Shown here: in pieces, positions 32,030-43,800 of the stretch | Layout of the letters: every line of letters starts with the position of its first letter | Numbering within the stretch: position 1 is the first letter of the stretch | NCBI GenBank assembly: GCA_964057195.1 | Contig: OZ059837.1 | Span: 4,456,859-4,520,858, forward strand | DNA: 64,000 nt | Direction: 5' to 3' | Source of the DNA: Orthosia cruda | Taxonomy: Eukaryota > Arthropoda > Insecta > Lepidoptera > Noctuidae | Notes under the pieces: generated by a model | The model's input: only the letters and a program-made list of their open reading frames with translations | Databases searched by the model: none | What the model was told of the DNA's origin: nothing | Position numbers and translations under genes: made by a program

Positions 32030-32410
32030 AAACCATGAAAATGTCACCCATGACGAAAAGATGTCAAATTTTCGTCGGCGCCATCTTGTATTTTGGTTTT
32101 GACCCCGTATTCGATATGAGCGACCCCAAAATCCATGACAATGACACCTATGACGCAAAGATGTCAAATTTTCGTCGGCGCCGTCTTGTATTTTGGTTTT
32201 GACCCCATATTAGTTATAAGCGACGCCAAAAATCATGAAAATGACACCCATATCGAAAAGCTGTCAAATTTTCGTCGGCGCCATCTTGTATTTTGGTTTT
32301 GACCCCATATTCGATATAAGCGACCCCAAAAAACATGACAATGACACCTGTGACGAAAAGATGCCAAATTTTCGTCGCCGCCATCTTGTATTTTAGTTTG
32401 ACCCCGTATT
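32030..32410 (-). repeat. 100-bp period array in element E copy 2
   Basis: CCATCTTGTATTTTGGTTT (or a close variant) begins at 32081, 32181, 32281 and 32381, an exact 100-bp period. These are reverse complements of the units at 28268-28545, with one extra unit. Confidence 0.92.
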
Positions 32411-33296
32411 CGTCATACATACATACATACAAACCGGTTCAAATCATAAATCTCCTCCCACCCATCCACTTCTAACCTTCACCGCCGCCAGCTTAACCTT
32501 ACCCATCCAAATCCTAACCTTACTAAGAGCTGCTTAAACCCACCCATCCATTTCTCAACCTTGTCAACAACTGCTTAACAATACCTATCCAAATCCCGAT
32601 CATACCCAACATAATTTCTAAATCACATTCTAATAATAAAAGGCAACTCAAACATACTTTTATTTCGGTCCGTTAAAATATCAACTCCTTTCGATCACGA
32701 CATACGACTCACGCATGCACACTACAATCTTTTCTATTACTTTTATCGTATTTATTTCTTGCAAAAAAGCGATACGCTCGTCCTTCCACGAGCGCTTCTG
32801 AGCGCGGAATGATAAGCTTCGAGTGCAAAATGTATGAAGAAGTCGGCAAGTGTTTTTATTTTAGCTAATAATTAAAAAATATATTGATTTGGGTAAAAAA
32901 TAATTATCTAAACCTGTAAAAGATTATATATACCGCATTTTTTTTATAATTTTGAAGATAAAAAATGCTGTAAAATTAACTAAAATGGGACCTATTCGGA
33001 CCCTATTTTTTTAATATTTTTGCGATTATCGTGATGGGCAAAACGTATTTGTGCGAAAATTTTGTATGATGTCATGCAATTTTTCTGATGCCAATCTGGA
33101 GCTGAATATATTATCTTTAAATTAAGACCATGATATATTCACATCTGTGATTGCATATACATTAAAATTGTACCTGAAAAGCACTGTTATTTGTAGAAAA
33201 ATGTAATAGCGTCCTTAACTTGAAGCTTCAATATATAGTTTTTTAATTGATCTAAGAATGTAAAAACTAAATCTTTATTTCCTAAATGAAGTGGTT

Positions 33297-33380
33297 TTTG
33301 CAACCCGAAGTCTCAGACCAACAAAAAAAGATAGACGTAACGTCGCGAACATCATAAGTGAAGCCACAAAACTATGCTCC
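33297..33380 (+). pseudogene. Small P-like transposase fragment in plus orientation
   Basis: CCCGAAGTCTCAGACCAAC...AAGATAGACGTA...CGTCGCGAAC...AAGTGAAGCCAC matches, in the opposite orientation, the transposase segment at 34795-34865 (LRPTKKDRRSVANTKSEATF). Here the frame is broken. It shows that P-related DNA is present in both orientations. Confidence 0.6.
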
Positions 33381-33435
33381 TCCAAGTAAATATACACTCT
33401 CACGCACACACCTGCACTAAAACTATGCTCATCGC

Positions 33436-33658
33436 TCTTAGTACGTTACGAGTCGTCGTCTAGTGAACATATATTAAAAAAATAGAATTATGCCTTCCTG
33501 TGTAGTGAAAACTTGTAAAAACAATAGCAAACCACATAAAAAGTCTCACGGAATCACATTTCACATGTAAGTACTTGAAATAACATCGTTTATTTATTAA
33601 ATATACTATGAATTTTAGGTTCCTTGGAACAAAAAACCTCAACGAACGAAATCAGTGA
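33436..33658 (+). pseudogene. P-like element 5' end with THAP exon (plus strand)
   Basis: CTTAGTACGTTACGAGTCGT, then ATG at 33490. Exon 1 (33490-33566) reads MPSCVVKTCKNNSKPHKK then SHGITFH and ends at a consensus GTAAGT. C-x4-C spacing followed by FH is the start of a THAP zinc finger, the DNA-binding domain of P-type transposases. A TTTTAG acceptor at 33618 joins exon 2 (FLGTKNLNERNQ), which meets TGA at 33656 where Trp is expected. The 5' terminus resembles the minus-strand one at 38004. It is an orphan 5' end with no transposase core in this orientation. Confidence 0.65.
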
Positions 33659-33659
33659 C

Positions 33660-34737
33660 ATAAAGTGCGTGGGTTGCCATAATATGATTTCAAATTACCC
33701 CATTCGATTAAACAAATTTAATATGATTTCTTACTTCGAGTTATATTCCTGTTTTCTTTTTTTATGTTATTTTAATATTTTAGATTTCTAAATAATAATG
33801 AAACAAAAAGAAAATGGATAGTAGCTATTAGAAATAGTACATTTATCTTTATCTAATAGTACCATTTATCTTTGTATTACTTTTTGGAGTCAGTGATTTT
33901 GTTAAGGTGGTATTTTTGAATTTAATAAAGTTGATTGAAAATATAATTATCTATATTATTTCAAAACAATTTACATAATGACTCATACACTTGACGATGT
34001 TATGATTTACGCTTCAGCAACTTATAACCTTTAATAGAATTTCTATGAGCATGGTTATAGGAAGTAGCTGTATTTTACTTCTTCCGATCCCAAGACACTG
34101 TCACAGGCTAAGCTAACTTACACCTAAACATATACCCCAGAGTAGAACTAAATATACTAATTTAAACTCATACAAACTATATACCCTCACACATTAGCGC
34201 ACTCCTCTATACTCCCACACATCACACAAATACGCGCATTTTTTTTCTCTGTATATACAAATTTTAACTCATACAAACTATACATCCTCACACATTAGCG
34301 CACTCTCCCCTATACTCCCACACATCACACAAATACGCGCAGTTTTTTTCTCTGTATAACGCTCGTTCACATAAAGTTTGCTTTTTCTATTATTTAAAAC
34401 TTATCTATTTATATGTATTTTTTTTTTGCATTTAATTGCAAATTAATGGATATTGCTAAGCGGAAGAGTGAAGTCTCCTAACACAAGCAAGGATTGCATA
34501 AAAGGTGATCTCCAAATCATAAGCATGTAAAGCCACTTTCTAATTGTTTATTTTTAAATAGATTTTGCAATGTAACAAAAAAAATATTTCTTTTCGTGAG
34601 TTTTTAATAATGTAATGTGTTTTTCGTTAGTTAATTAATAATGTACCTTAATCGTTTACTTTTGAGGTTCAATACCATAGTCAACAATATATTACTCGAA
34701 CAATATTATCCTACCCACATAATAATATTATTACCCA
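33660..34737. other. AT-rich region with no recognised gene
   Basis: Apart from a two-unit tandem duplication (34162-34360), nothing is recognised. It may be intron or downstream DNA of the P-like copies. Confidence 0.4.
34162..34360 (+). repeat. 99-bp tandem duplication
   Basis: ACTCATACAAACTATA starts at 34168 and again at 34267. Both units continue through CCTCACACATTAGCGCACTC and CACAAATACGCGCA to TTCTCTGTATA. Confidence 0.9.
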
Positions 34738-36007
34738 TTATATAGGGAAAAAAATCAACAAATGGCAACCCTTCCAAACACACATAGATAAAAATGTGGC
34801 TTCACTTTTGGTGTTCGCGACGCTACGTCTATCTTTTTTTGTTGGTCTGAGCCCGAAGTGTCTCATAGACTTTGAATTAAAGACGTCAAACATTTGGTTC
34901 ATTATTTGCACAAACTGCTCTGCTTCAGCTTCAGCATCAGTAAAATTAGGAAGTTTAAGATCTCTGCATAATTTTAGGGCCGTAGCTACACTCCTACTAA
35001 GTAATTGTGTGGCAAGTTTAACCTTCATAATTTGATTTTGAAAATTGATGTGTCGTTTCGTCAACTTATTACCTAAATGAATGCCTGCTTCGGTTTGTAT
35101 TTCATTCAACTGTACCAAGTATTTCAATGCTACAGTTTTATTATTTTCGTCCAAAAAATATTTTTTGGATTCAAATTGGTTTCTTACCAATTTGATAACA
35201 TGACTGGGATCCACAAAACAAGCAACCTCGGAGTCATTTGCAGGATGTTTAAATGTCGTTTTGATATCAGCTGGCTCTGCAAATTTGCACCCAAGCAACT
35301 CAATGTCTGAAAAATTTGTAGAATGCCCGTCAAATGTTATTGAAACTACATCTACATTAGCCTCAGAACACTTGAGAAGACACAGTTTAATGAGGTTTGC
35401 TTTTTGTTCTCCTGATATACTATTAATCAAGAAGTAGCCTAACGGGATTTTAAATGTATGATTTATTCCTACTAAAAGAAAAACTAACGCTTGGGTAGCT
35501 AATGTCCACCAAACCTATATATTTTTTACCGTCCCAGATTTTTTGTGCCCTAATGGCCATTTCGTCGAACACCAAAGAACATATCAGGCGATGTTCACTG
35601 ACTTGAGATTTAGCTTTTAAAGCCTGAAATGATTCTTCAGTGAATCCTGGTTTTCCTTTAATGCATCCATACCATCTAGACAAGGTGCTTGGATGCGGGA
35701 GACATGTATTGAATGTATGTCTAACGTATTCATAAGCCTTTGGAGAATAATAGTTAAGTGTTAAACAAAATCTTTTAAGTGCCGGTGTATATTTAATGCT
35801 CTTTTTTGCCTTTTTCCGGTTTAAATTGTTAAATAAATCTATTGTTGCCATGTTTTGATTTAATGAGTTATATAAACCTGTGTCAATAAAATTTTGCGTT
35901 TTTAAGTTGTTCATGATTTCTTTAAGGCACAAGTTCCTATTTTTAAAACGTCTAACTCTGACGATGAAATTTCGTTGGAAACCTAAAACCATAATATTTG
36001 TTAGCAA
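34738..36007 (-). pseudogene. P-element-like (THAP9-type) transposase core
   Basis: Minus strand, two frames interrupted near 35440. The first (36007-35450) has RFCLTLNYYSPKAYEYVRHT, LPHPSTLSRWY, GKPGFTEESFQALK and SLVFDEMAIRAQKIWDGKKY; the DEMAI segment holds the first catalytic Asp. The second (35430-34738) has SGEQKANLIKLCLLKCSEAN, VVSITFDGHSTN, the ACFVDPSHVIKLVRNQF block, LGNKLTKRHINFQNQIMKVK and FDVFNSKSMRHFG. The order matches P/THAP9 transposases. The C-terminal part is displaced to 30847-30176. The THAP exon is at 37972-37898, beyond a Tc1 insertion. Frameshift and displacement make it inactive. Confidence 0.88.
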
Positions 36008-36293
36008 AATAGAAGGTACTCATGAATTTATACAAAAATAAATTAGTTGCGAACTAAATATTTATCTTGACTTTGGTTTATGTATAATACATAAAATCAT
36101 GTGATTTAAATAGAAAATAAACATTAATTAGGTCAACTTAATTATAATGTTTGACTTCGCCAACTTACCCACATTTTGGGCAATTAGAAATAAGAATTAC
36201 TGGCAACATTCTCCCAATATGTAATTATCGGGGAAAAACATTATCTGTTCCGAAATACCTCAAAATTATGTTGGAAAACCAAAAATACAAATA

Positions 36294-37878
36294 AACACAT
36301 CAACACGGTCTAGGGATATTTTTAAAAAAGCGAATTACTATCAATGTATTAATTATTTATATGACATGTATATATTTAAAAGATACGTTATTTAATATTC
36401 TACCATTTATTAATATTGGTTAAGGTACTTCGATTAAAATTTCAGGATTTTATGGAAAAATAATGAAGCATAGATGGAAACCGTATATGAATTAACTTTT
36501 AATTTATGAGTAAAAAATGAAAAAAAATAGAAAAATCATTTAATTTGTGTTTATAAACTTGAAGTTAGTAGTCTGAGAAAGCGCCCATGATGTTCATAAC
36601 ACATCGGCAACGATTCGGCATGCTCAGAACAAGGTTGTCAATGTCTTGCTGCGGAATATTGTCCCATGTTCTTCTGAGGTGCGCAAAATGTTGATCTTCT
36701 GTAGCCAGATTTTCAGGAACTTCCTTCAGAGCTCTTCTTTGCAGCATATCCCACGCATGCTCAATGGGATTTAGATCTGGCGATTGAGCAGGCCAGTCTA
36801 AGGCCCTAACATTGTGTGTATGTAACCAAGCTGCTACCGTTCTCGCCGTGTGTGCCCGGGCATTGTCGTGCATGAGCAGGAAATCTTGCCCAATTTGTGT
36901 TCTGTGGGGCAAGATTACGGGCCCCAGCACCTGTTGGACGTATCGTTCTGCCGTCATATTGCCCCGCACCCAAACGAGATCCGTCCGTCCTCCAAGACGA
37001 ATTCCTGCCCAAACCATAATTATTCCTCCTTGGTATGGGTGAACTTCCTGAGGGTTCTGAAGACGGCTCCATCGTCCAGGAACTCGCTAAACACGCGTCC
37101 TTCGTGAATCTGGATGGAAGCCGAACCTGGATTCATCCGTGAACAGCACATTGGACCATTGCTCACGGCCCCAGTCCACATGGTTCCGAACCCATTCTAA
37201 TCGTCGTCCACGATTGCCTCTCCGTAAAGGTGGGACCCGGAGTGGTCTACGAGAGCGTAGATTGATTTCATGTAGTCGCCTTCTTACAGTTAGGTCACTC
37301 ACAAGCACTTGGTGTTCCACTCGCAGCCTTTGGACCAATTGAGTCGCCGTTGCATTTGGTTGAGCTCGCGCAGTAATTTGCAAAAATCGGTCTTGTCTGG
37401 GGGTAGTGATGCGACTTGGCCCCCGGTGCCTCTCCGCTACTTCACCTGTGGCACGATAGCGTGTCCACAATCTTGAAATTACATTTTGGTGGGTCCCTAT
37501 GGCCTCAGCAACATTACGCTGAACAGACCCAGCTTCCAGCATTCCCACAGCTCGTAACATCTCCGCCCTCGTCCAATGTTGGCGTTGCATGGCTACAATA
37601 CCTCAATTTTAACTTTATCTTTCGTTTAAAAATGAAAAATAACTGTAACTAAACGTAATTCGTATTGTTTTCTAAATTTCGCACAAATGAAAATTCCCTC
37701 TCCTACACATCAAGACATTTTTTATGCCACCGAAACAAAAGAATTTTCAAAAATTTGAATTTGGAATTAGTCTGAGATAAATTACAAACAAATCGGTGTA
37801 TAAAAGATTCCAATGCGGCCAGTACTTTTCGAGTTATTTAATTGAGTATGAAATATCCCTAGACCGTGTTGATGTGTG
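36294..37878 (-). mobile_element. Tc1-family transposon, nearly intact
   Basis: Terminal inverted repeats ACACATCAACACGGTCTAGG (both ends, about 28 bp) flanked by TA (36292-36293 and 37879-37880), the standard Tc1 target duplication. Length is 1,585 bp, the usual size. One transposase gene on the minus strand fills the interior. It lies between the THAP exon and the core of the P-like transposase, i.e. in what would be intron 1. Its intact ends suggest it is younger than its host element. Confidence 0.95.
36565..37590 (-). pseudogene. Tc1 transposase with one premature stop
   Basis: About 341 codons, the normal Tc1 length. The N-terminal helix-turn-helix regions include VAEAIGTHQNVISRLWTRYR and RGPSRITT. 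The catalytic triad is complete: Asp in NVLFTDESRFG, Asp in LMHDNARAHTAR, and Glu in SPDLNPIEHAWD, with 34 residues between the last two (DD34E). The only obvious lesion is a TAG at 37089-37087, where Trp would be expected (the frame resumes as RVPGRWSRLQNPQEVHPYQG then MVWAGI). The start ATG at 37590 gives MQRQHWTRAEMLRAVGMLEA. The enzyme would cut and paste the element at TA sites. A single point change apparently silenced this copy. Confidence 0.93.
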
Positions 37879-37897
37879 TAGTTCTGCGTGTACTTAC

Positions 37898-38004
37898 GTG
37901 TGAAACGATATTCCTAGACTTCTTGTTCACTATGGTATTGTTTTTGCACCAGTTGACAACACAGGACGGCATTTTAAGGCACGACGACGGTCCGTGAGAT
38001 ACTA
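37898..38004 (-). pseudogene. P-like element 5' end and THAP exon 1 (minus strand)
   Basis: From the G boundary inward the minus strand reads CCTTAGTATCTCACGGACCG, then ATG at 37972: MPSCVVNWCKNNTIVNKK then SRNIVSH, ending at GTAAGT (37897-37892). CxxxxC spacing and sequence match the plus-strand THAP exon at 33490. It is the natural first exon for the transposase core at 36007-34738, with the Tc1 sitting in the intron. Confidence 0.75.
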
Positions 38005-38008
38005 AGGT

Positions 38009-38739
38009 TTAGCTAAAATGAAATCTATCATCATACACCTAGGTTAGCCATTTCCTTATAAGCGGTAGCTAACCAAAAGCGGTCCTGGCGAGAGGGTTTC
38101 CGCTGGTTGTGTGTCCTTGTCTGACCTCTTGCTAGCTCAACTAATCATTGGGTTTGGTAGAAATGGTAGAAAATATTTTTTTTTCTTTTTTGTTATACCA
38201 AAACGAACAATTCATAGACTTTGACACGTATTTAAATATTTCTAGAAAAGTGTATATATATATTTCTACTGTTCCTATATTTCATCAATTCGTTGTATTT
38301 AAAAAAAAATATTCATTAAAACTGAGTAAGAGTAGTACTTCTAAATGTTTGGGCCTGGTAATACTGGTGGTGTGGTTTGCGGATTTTTTGGCAGACTTTA
38401 TTCGAGTGAAATTCAGCGGCTGTTAATATTATTTGCAAATTGATTCCTAGTGGAATACAATTGGTGTAGTTTTATTTTTCAACTGTCTACGCAACTGGAC
38501 AATATGTGAAAACATAGAGATCCTTTGAGGTATATTTAGCTGCCGGTATTTCAAAGCACCGTCAGAAGACTGCAGGGTCATCTAACGCCTCTCCTTTGTG
38601 AGCTTGAGAGTAGGATCAGAGAGCTTTTTGTTCCAATCTATATGATGGTCTTGAAGAATGAAACTTGAAGAGACTTGGGATTTGAGGATTATTGAGTCCT
38701 CCCCCTCTCTTCGAACTTCAGATAACCCTTTAATACTCC
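38009..38739. repeat. Repeat G, copy 2, left part
   Basis: Same orientation as 25358-26090: TTTAGCTAAAATGAAATC, CTCAACTAATCATTGGG, AACGAACAATTCATAGAC, up to the AATACTCC target octamer. The left terminus of G is missing, replaced by the P-like end. The right part resumes at 46002 after the hAT. Confidence 0.85.
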
Positions 38740-39289
38740 CAGCCCCGGATCTATGGGGGGGCAAACCGGGGCACTTGCCCCGGGCGGATGTTTCATGGGG
38801 GCGCCAAATCCTTGAGACAAGAATTCGAAAGATCGAACAAATGAAGCCTCTTTTCCTACAATCTCATAGGTTTCTATCAAATAATCGAATCTTAATTTAT
38901 AGTTGCCCAATGTTAGTATAGCTTTAAGAATTTATTGTACATTAACTACCAACAACATCTGCAAGCTGTGAGCGAAGCTTCAGCAAACTGAAAATAATTA
39001 AAACTTTTCTACGTTCTACAATGAGTCAGGATCTATCTGGCCTCGCGATCCTAGCCATTGAAAACAAAACTGCCTACGCGACGGACTTTGAGGAGCTAAT
39101 AGATTCTTTCGCAGAAAAGAAAGCACGCCGTGTAAAGTTGTAGTCTTTCCTGGTTAAATATTTTTTTCTGTGTTTCTGTTTTATGTCACAAATGAAAGTT
39201 ATTAGATAATAAAAAGATTTTTATTAAAGGACTAGCTGACCCGGCAAACTTTGTTTTGCCATAAAAACACCAAACATTCATCTACCCTA

Positions 39290-40376
39290 CCTAACACTAT
39301 CTACCCAACTCTACCTACCCTACCCTACCTAACACTATCTACCCAACTCTACCTACCCTACCCTACCTACCCTACTCTACCTACCCTACCCTACCTACCC
39401 TACCCTACCTACCCTACCCTACCTACCCTACCCTACCTACCCTACCCTACCCTACCTACCCTACCCTACCCAACCTACCCTACCCTACCTACCCTACCTA
39501 CCCTACCCTACCTACCCTACCCTACCTACCCTACCCTACCTACCCTACCCTACCTACCCTACCCTACCCTACCCTACCTACCCTACCCTACCTACCCTAC
39601 CCTACCTACCCTACCCTACCTACCCTACCCTACCCTACCTACCCTACCCTACCCTACCTACCCTACCCTACCTACCCTACCCTACCTACCCTACCCTACC
39701 TACCCTACCCTACCTACCCTACCCTACCTACCCTACCTACCCTACCTACCCTACCCTACCTACCCTACCCTACCTACCCTACCCTACCTACCCTACCCTA
39801 CCTACCCTACCCTACCTACCCTACCCTACCTACCCTACCCTACCTACCCTACCCTACCTACCCTACCCTACCTACCCTACCCTACCTACCCTACCCTACC
39901 TACCCTACCCTACCTACCCTACCCTACCTACCCTACCCTACCTACCCTACCCTACCTACCCTACCCTACCTACCCTACCCTACCTACCCTACCCTACCTA
40001 CCCTACCCTACCTACCCTACCCTACCTACCCTACCCTACCTACCCTACCCTACCTACCCTACCCTACCTACCCTACCCTACCTACCCTACCCTACCTACC
40101 CTACCCTACCTACCCTACCCTACCTACCCTACCCTACCTACCCTACCCTACCTACCCTACCCTACCTACCCTACCCTACCTACCCTACCCTACCTACCCT
40201 ACCCTACCTACCCTACCCTACCTACCCTACCCTACCTACCCTACCCTACCTACCCTACCCTACCTACCCTACCCTACCTACCCTACCCTACCTACCCTAC
40301 CCTACCTACCCTACCCTACCTACCCTACCCTACCTACCCTACCCTACCTACCCTACCCTACCTACCCTACCCTACC
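39290..40376. repeat. 14-bp minisatellite (TACCTACCCTACCC)n, left block
   Basis: TACC TACCC TACCC units, with slips of TACC or TACCC near the left edge and very regular further on. It has no stop in any frame shown, so it fuses into the LINE gag frame as a long PTYPTLPTLPYLPY repeat, an artefact. The array continues, same strand and period, at 44823. Confidence 0.97.
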
Positions 40377-40819
40377 AAAATAGGGAGATTTTCAAAGACC
40401 TGAGCGGTAAATATAGGCTCGAAATAGCTTATAGGAAGCGCACCAGGAACCCGCACGCATGCCATGTTGTAATGCGGGTTTCCTCCAAGATATGGCAGCG
40501 AATGATGGAGGCTGGGTCGGTTCACATCGACATGCAGAGGATCCGAGTGGCCGACCAATCTCCGTTAGTTCAATGCTCGCTTTGTCTGGGATATGGCCAC
40601 GGCAGACGTTTTTGCCAGGAGACCCAGGCAAGGTGCAGCCATTGCGGGGGAGCCCACATGAAGGCAGATTGCCCAGATTGGCTTGTGGACACAGCACCGT
40701 CGTGTTGTAACTGCACGCGGGCAAAACTCGAAAGGGTTGAGCACAACGCCTTCAGCCAAGAGTGCCCCGTAAGGAGAAAATGGGATGCCATGGCCAGAAG
40801 CACGACGTCGTACTGCTAA
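40377..40819 (+). pseudogene. LINE ORF1 (gag) C-terminal part
   Basis: Truncated at its N-terminus by the minisatellite junction. It reads RLEIAYRKRTRNPHACHVV, then three zinc knuckles: CSLCLGYGHGRRFC, CSHCGGAHMKADC and CNCTRAKLERVEHNAFSQEC. Such knuckles bind the element RNA and help bring it to target DNA. It overlaps the start of ORF2 by 35 bases in another frame, a common LINE arrangement. The upstream PTLP repeat in the same open frame is minisatellite, not protein. Confidence 0.82.
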
Positions 40820-43800
40820 GGTGGTCACCGGCGGAATATCTGACTCTAACACAAGGCCATACGTAGTAGCCCAAGCAAATTTGCAAAGAAAGGCACTGGC
40901 AACAAATGAATTAATGCTTGAGGCGAACAAAAGGAAAATGGCCTTTGCACTGCTCCAGGAGCCGTACATTGGAGGCATAGGTAGAATGAAGGACTACCAC
41001 GGTGTTAGGATCTACCAGAGCAATAAGACAGAAGACGGAGCCGTCAAGGCAGCAATCGCGGTCTTTGACGGCGATATAGACGTCGTCCAGTGCCCGGACT
41101 TTACCACACCCAACATCACGGTGGTAAAGATGAGGACAATTGCCTGGGAAATCGCGGTGGTCTCATTCTACTTCGAACCAAAGCCAGAACCGATAGGGCC
41201 ATACTTGGAGCAGCTTAAAAGTATAGAGCGGAACTTCGGCCGGCAGATCATCATGGGAGGCGACGTCAACGCGCTAAACTCTTGGTGGGGTAGCCGTAAG
41301 ACAAACGGAAGAGGGGAAGAAGTGGCTGGTGCCCTAGAAGAGATGGATTTGCAGGTGCTTAATGTCGGCGACACGCCAACTTTCCATACAGTGCGGGGAA
41401 CCACACTTTACTCCAGTGTAGTGGACGTTACGGTGTGTACGGCGGGACTGCTCGGCTTGGTGGATGACTGGAGGGTAGATGAGGCAATGACGAGCTCAGA
41501 CCATAACACCATCACCTTCAAGCTGGCCTTGGAGAAGGCAAGGGGTATACAAATAACTAGAACCACACGTAGATTCAATAGCAAAAAAGCAAACTGGAAC
41601 CAATTTCGTGAGAAATTGGCCCAGTTGCAAACTGACCACAATATAGATGCCACAGAAATTAGAAAAATAAATAATACAGTAGATTTAGAAAATAAAACAA
41701 AAGCATTCCAAAACATTATTATAGAAGCAGCCAACAATAGTATACCCCTTATTAAGCCAAGTAACAAGGTCAACTTACCATGGTGGTCAGAGGAGCTCGC
41801 CACGCTGAAGAGGGCAGTCGCCACCAGGAAGCGCAGGATCCGCTGTGCAGCACCCGTCCGGAGAGACGCCGTCGTCGCTGAGTACCTGCAAATCAAAAAA
41901 GAATATGAGGACAAGGCAAAAAATGCTCAAACGGAGAGCTGGAAGGGTTTCTGCGAGAAACAGGACAGAGAGACTCTATGGGACGGGATTTACCGGGTCA
42001 TAGGCCGGACCAGGAAAAGGCACGAGGACTTGCCCCTGACCGTGAACGGAAAGGTACTGGACAATCTCCACTCTGCCGAACTGCTGGCAGAAACGTTCTA
42101 CCCCGGGGACAGAAGGGATGAGGATAGAGAGGAGCATACGCGCACCAGAATACTTGCTGAAAAAGTGAACGCTTTGAGTCATGATGAACAACATGACCCG
42201 GCGTTCACCATCGAGGAGCTGCACTCCAGCATGCGCAGCTTCAACCCCAAAAAGGCCCCCGGGGCGGATGGCCTGACGGCCGACATCTGCCAGCACTCGA
42301 TTAACCACGATCCGGGCACTTTCCTAGCGCTGGCTAACAAGTGCTTGGAACTGGGCTACTTTCCCGGGACCTGGAAGGAGGCCACAGTTGTGATCCTAAG
42401 GAAACCCGGGAAGGAGAGCTATACAGTTCCAAAATCTTACAGGCCCATTGGTCTGTTGCCGATGCTGGGAAAAGTTTTGGAAAAAATGGTCATAAGCAGA
42501 GTGAAATGGCACATTATACCGCAACTCAGTACTCGCCAGTACGGGTTCATGCCCCAGAAGAGCACAGAAGACTCCCTCTATGATCTGCTCGAACACATAC
42601 GTGGGAAATTAGCGGACCACAAGCTAATCGTAATGGTGTCGCTAGACATAGAGGGAGCTTTTGACAGCGCATGGTGGCCAGCTATCCGAACCAGACTTGC
42701 TGAGGAAAAATGCCCAGTAAATGTGAGGAGAGTTATGGACAGCTACCTCGATAACCGAAGGGTCAGGGTCAGGTATGCAGGAAAGGAGGTCGTGAGGGAG
42801 ACTACCAAGGGATGCGTACAGGGATCAATTGGAGGACCGATCCTCTGGAACGTCCTCTTGGATCCCCTACTAAAAGGGCTGGCGGAACGGGGAGACTACT
42901 GCCAAGCCTTCGCTGACGACGTGGTGTTGATATTTGATGGCGACTCAGCGATCGAGATCGAGCGGAAGGCGAATGACGCCCTCGCCCATGTTAACCAGTG
43001 GGGTGTTAGTAACAAGTTGAAATTCGCACCGCATAAGACAAATGCGATGGTAATAACGCGGAAACTGAAATACGACACCCCGCGGCTGAGCATGGGTGGG
43101 GTCGCCATTGGCATGACGCAAGAGATCAAAATCCTGGGACTAACTATCGACAACAAGCTTACATTCAACAAGCATGTAGCGAATGTATGCAAAAAGGCGA
43201 TTGTGCAAAAAGGCGATTGGTTTTTACCATCAGTTGTCGAGGGCTGCGAAGGTCAGCTGGGGCCTCCACCCCGACGTCATCCGCACCATGTATACGGCAG
43301 TAGTTGAACCCGTCATTTTGTACGCGGCAAGTGCGTGGGCATCAGCAGCCACAAAGAAGTGCGTAAAGAAGAGGCTAAATGCGGTCCAAAGGGGATTTGC
43401 ACAGAAACTGTGCAAATCCTACCGCACCGTTTCCCTGAACTCGGCACTGGTGTTGGCTGGAATACTGCCCCTCGATCTCCGAGTGCAAGAGGCAGCTGCC
43501 CTGTACGAGGCGAGGAGGGGGGTACCCCGGTCAGCGCTAGGAGATAGGGACGTCGAGCGACGTACCGCATTTGCCTCCACACCCCACCCGGCAGAGCATA
43601 TGAGCCTGCAGTTCATTTGCCTGGCAGACCAAGAATCACTCAGTGACCACTGCGCACTAGCAGTGCAGATCTACACGGACGGCAGTAAAATTGAAGGCAA
43701 GGTGGGGGCGGCATTGTCTCTCTGGAGCAATGGCGCTGAAACCAAAAGTCTGAAGTTGAAGCTGTCGTCCCACTGCACGGTCTACCAGGCCGAACTGTTG

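Larger units (their letters stand above)
30922..33214 (-). mobile_element. TTAA-flanked element E, copy 2 (right arm of inverted repeat)
   Basis: Reverse copy of 27481-29933 with GGACGCTGTTACATTTTCG at the left and AAATGTAATAGCGTCC at the right. It is flanked by TTAA on both sides (30918-30921, 33215-33218). It contains four 100-bp units rather than three and lacks the Helitron-like insertion. Otherwise the two copies match along their whole length, including the AGCGCGGAATGATAAGC region. Confidence 0.78.

Noticed and set aside
27060..33260. Short match TTTTTTAATTGATCT on both outer sides of the inverted E pair (about 27094 and 33238)
   Set aside because: Only about 15 bp, AT-rich and not at equal distances from the element ends; could be chance.
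39251..40376. Long PTYPTLPTLPYLPY frame joined to zinc knuckles, looking like a 522-aa protein
   Set aside because: The repeat part is the 14-bp minisatellite, which happens to be stop-free. Only the part after 40377 is LINE gag.
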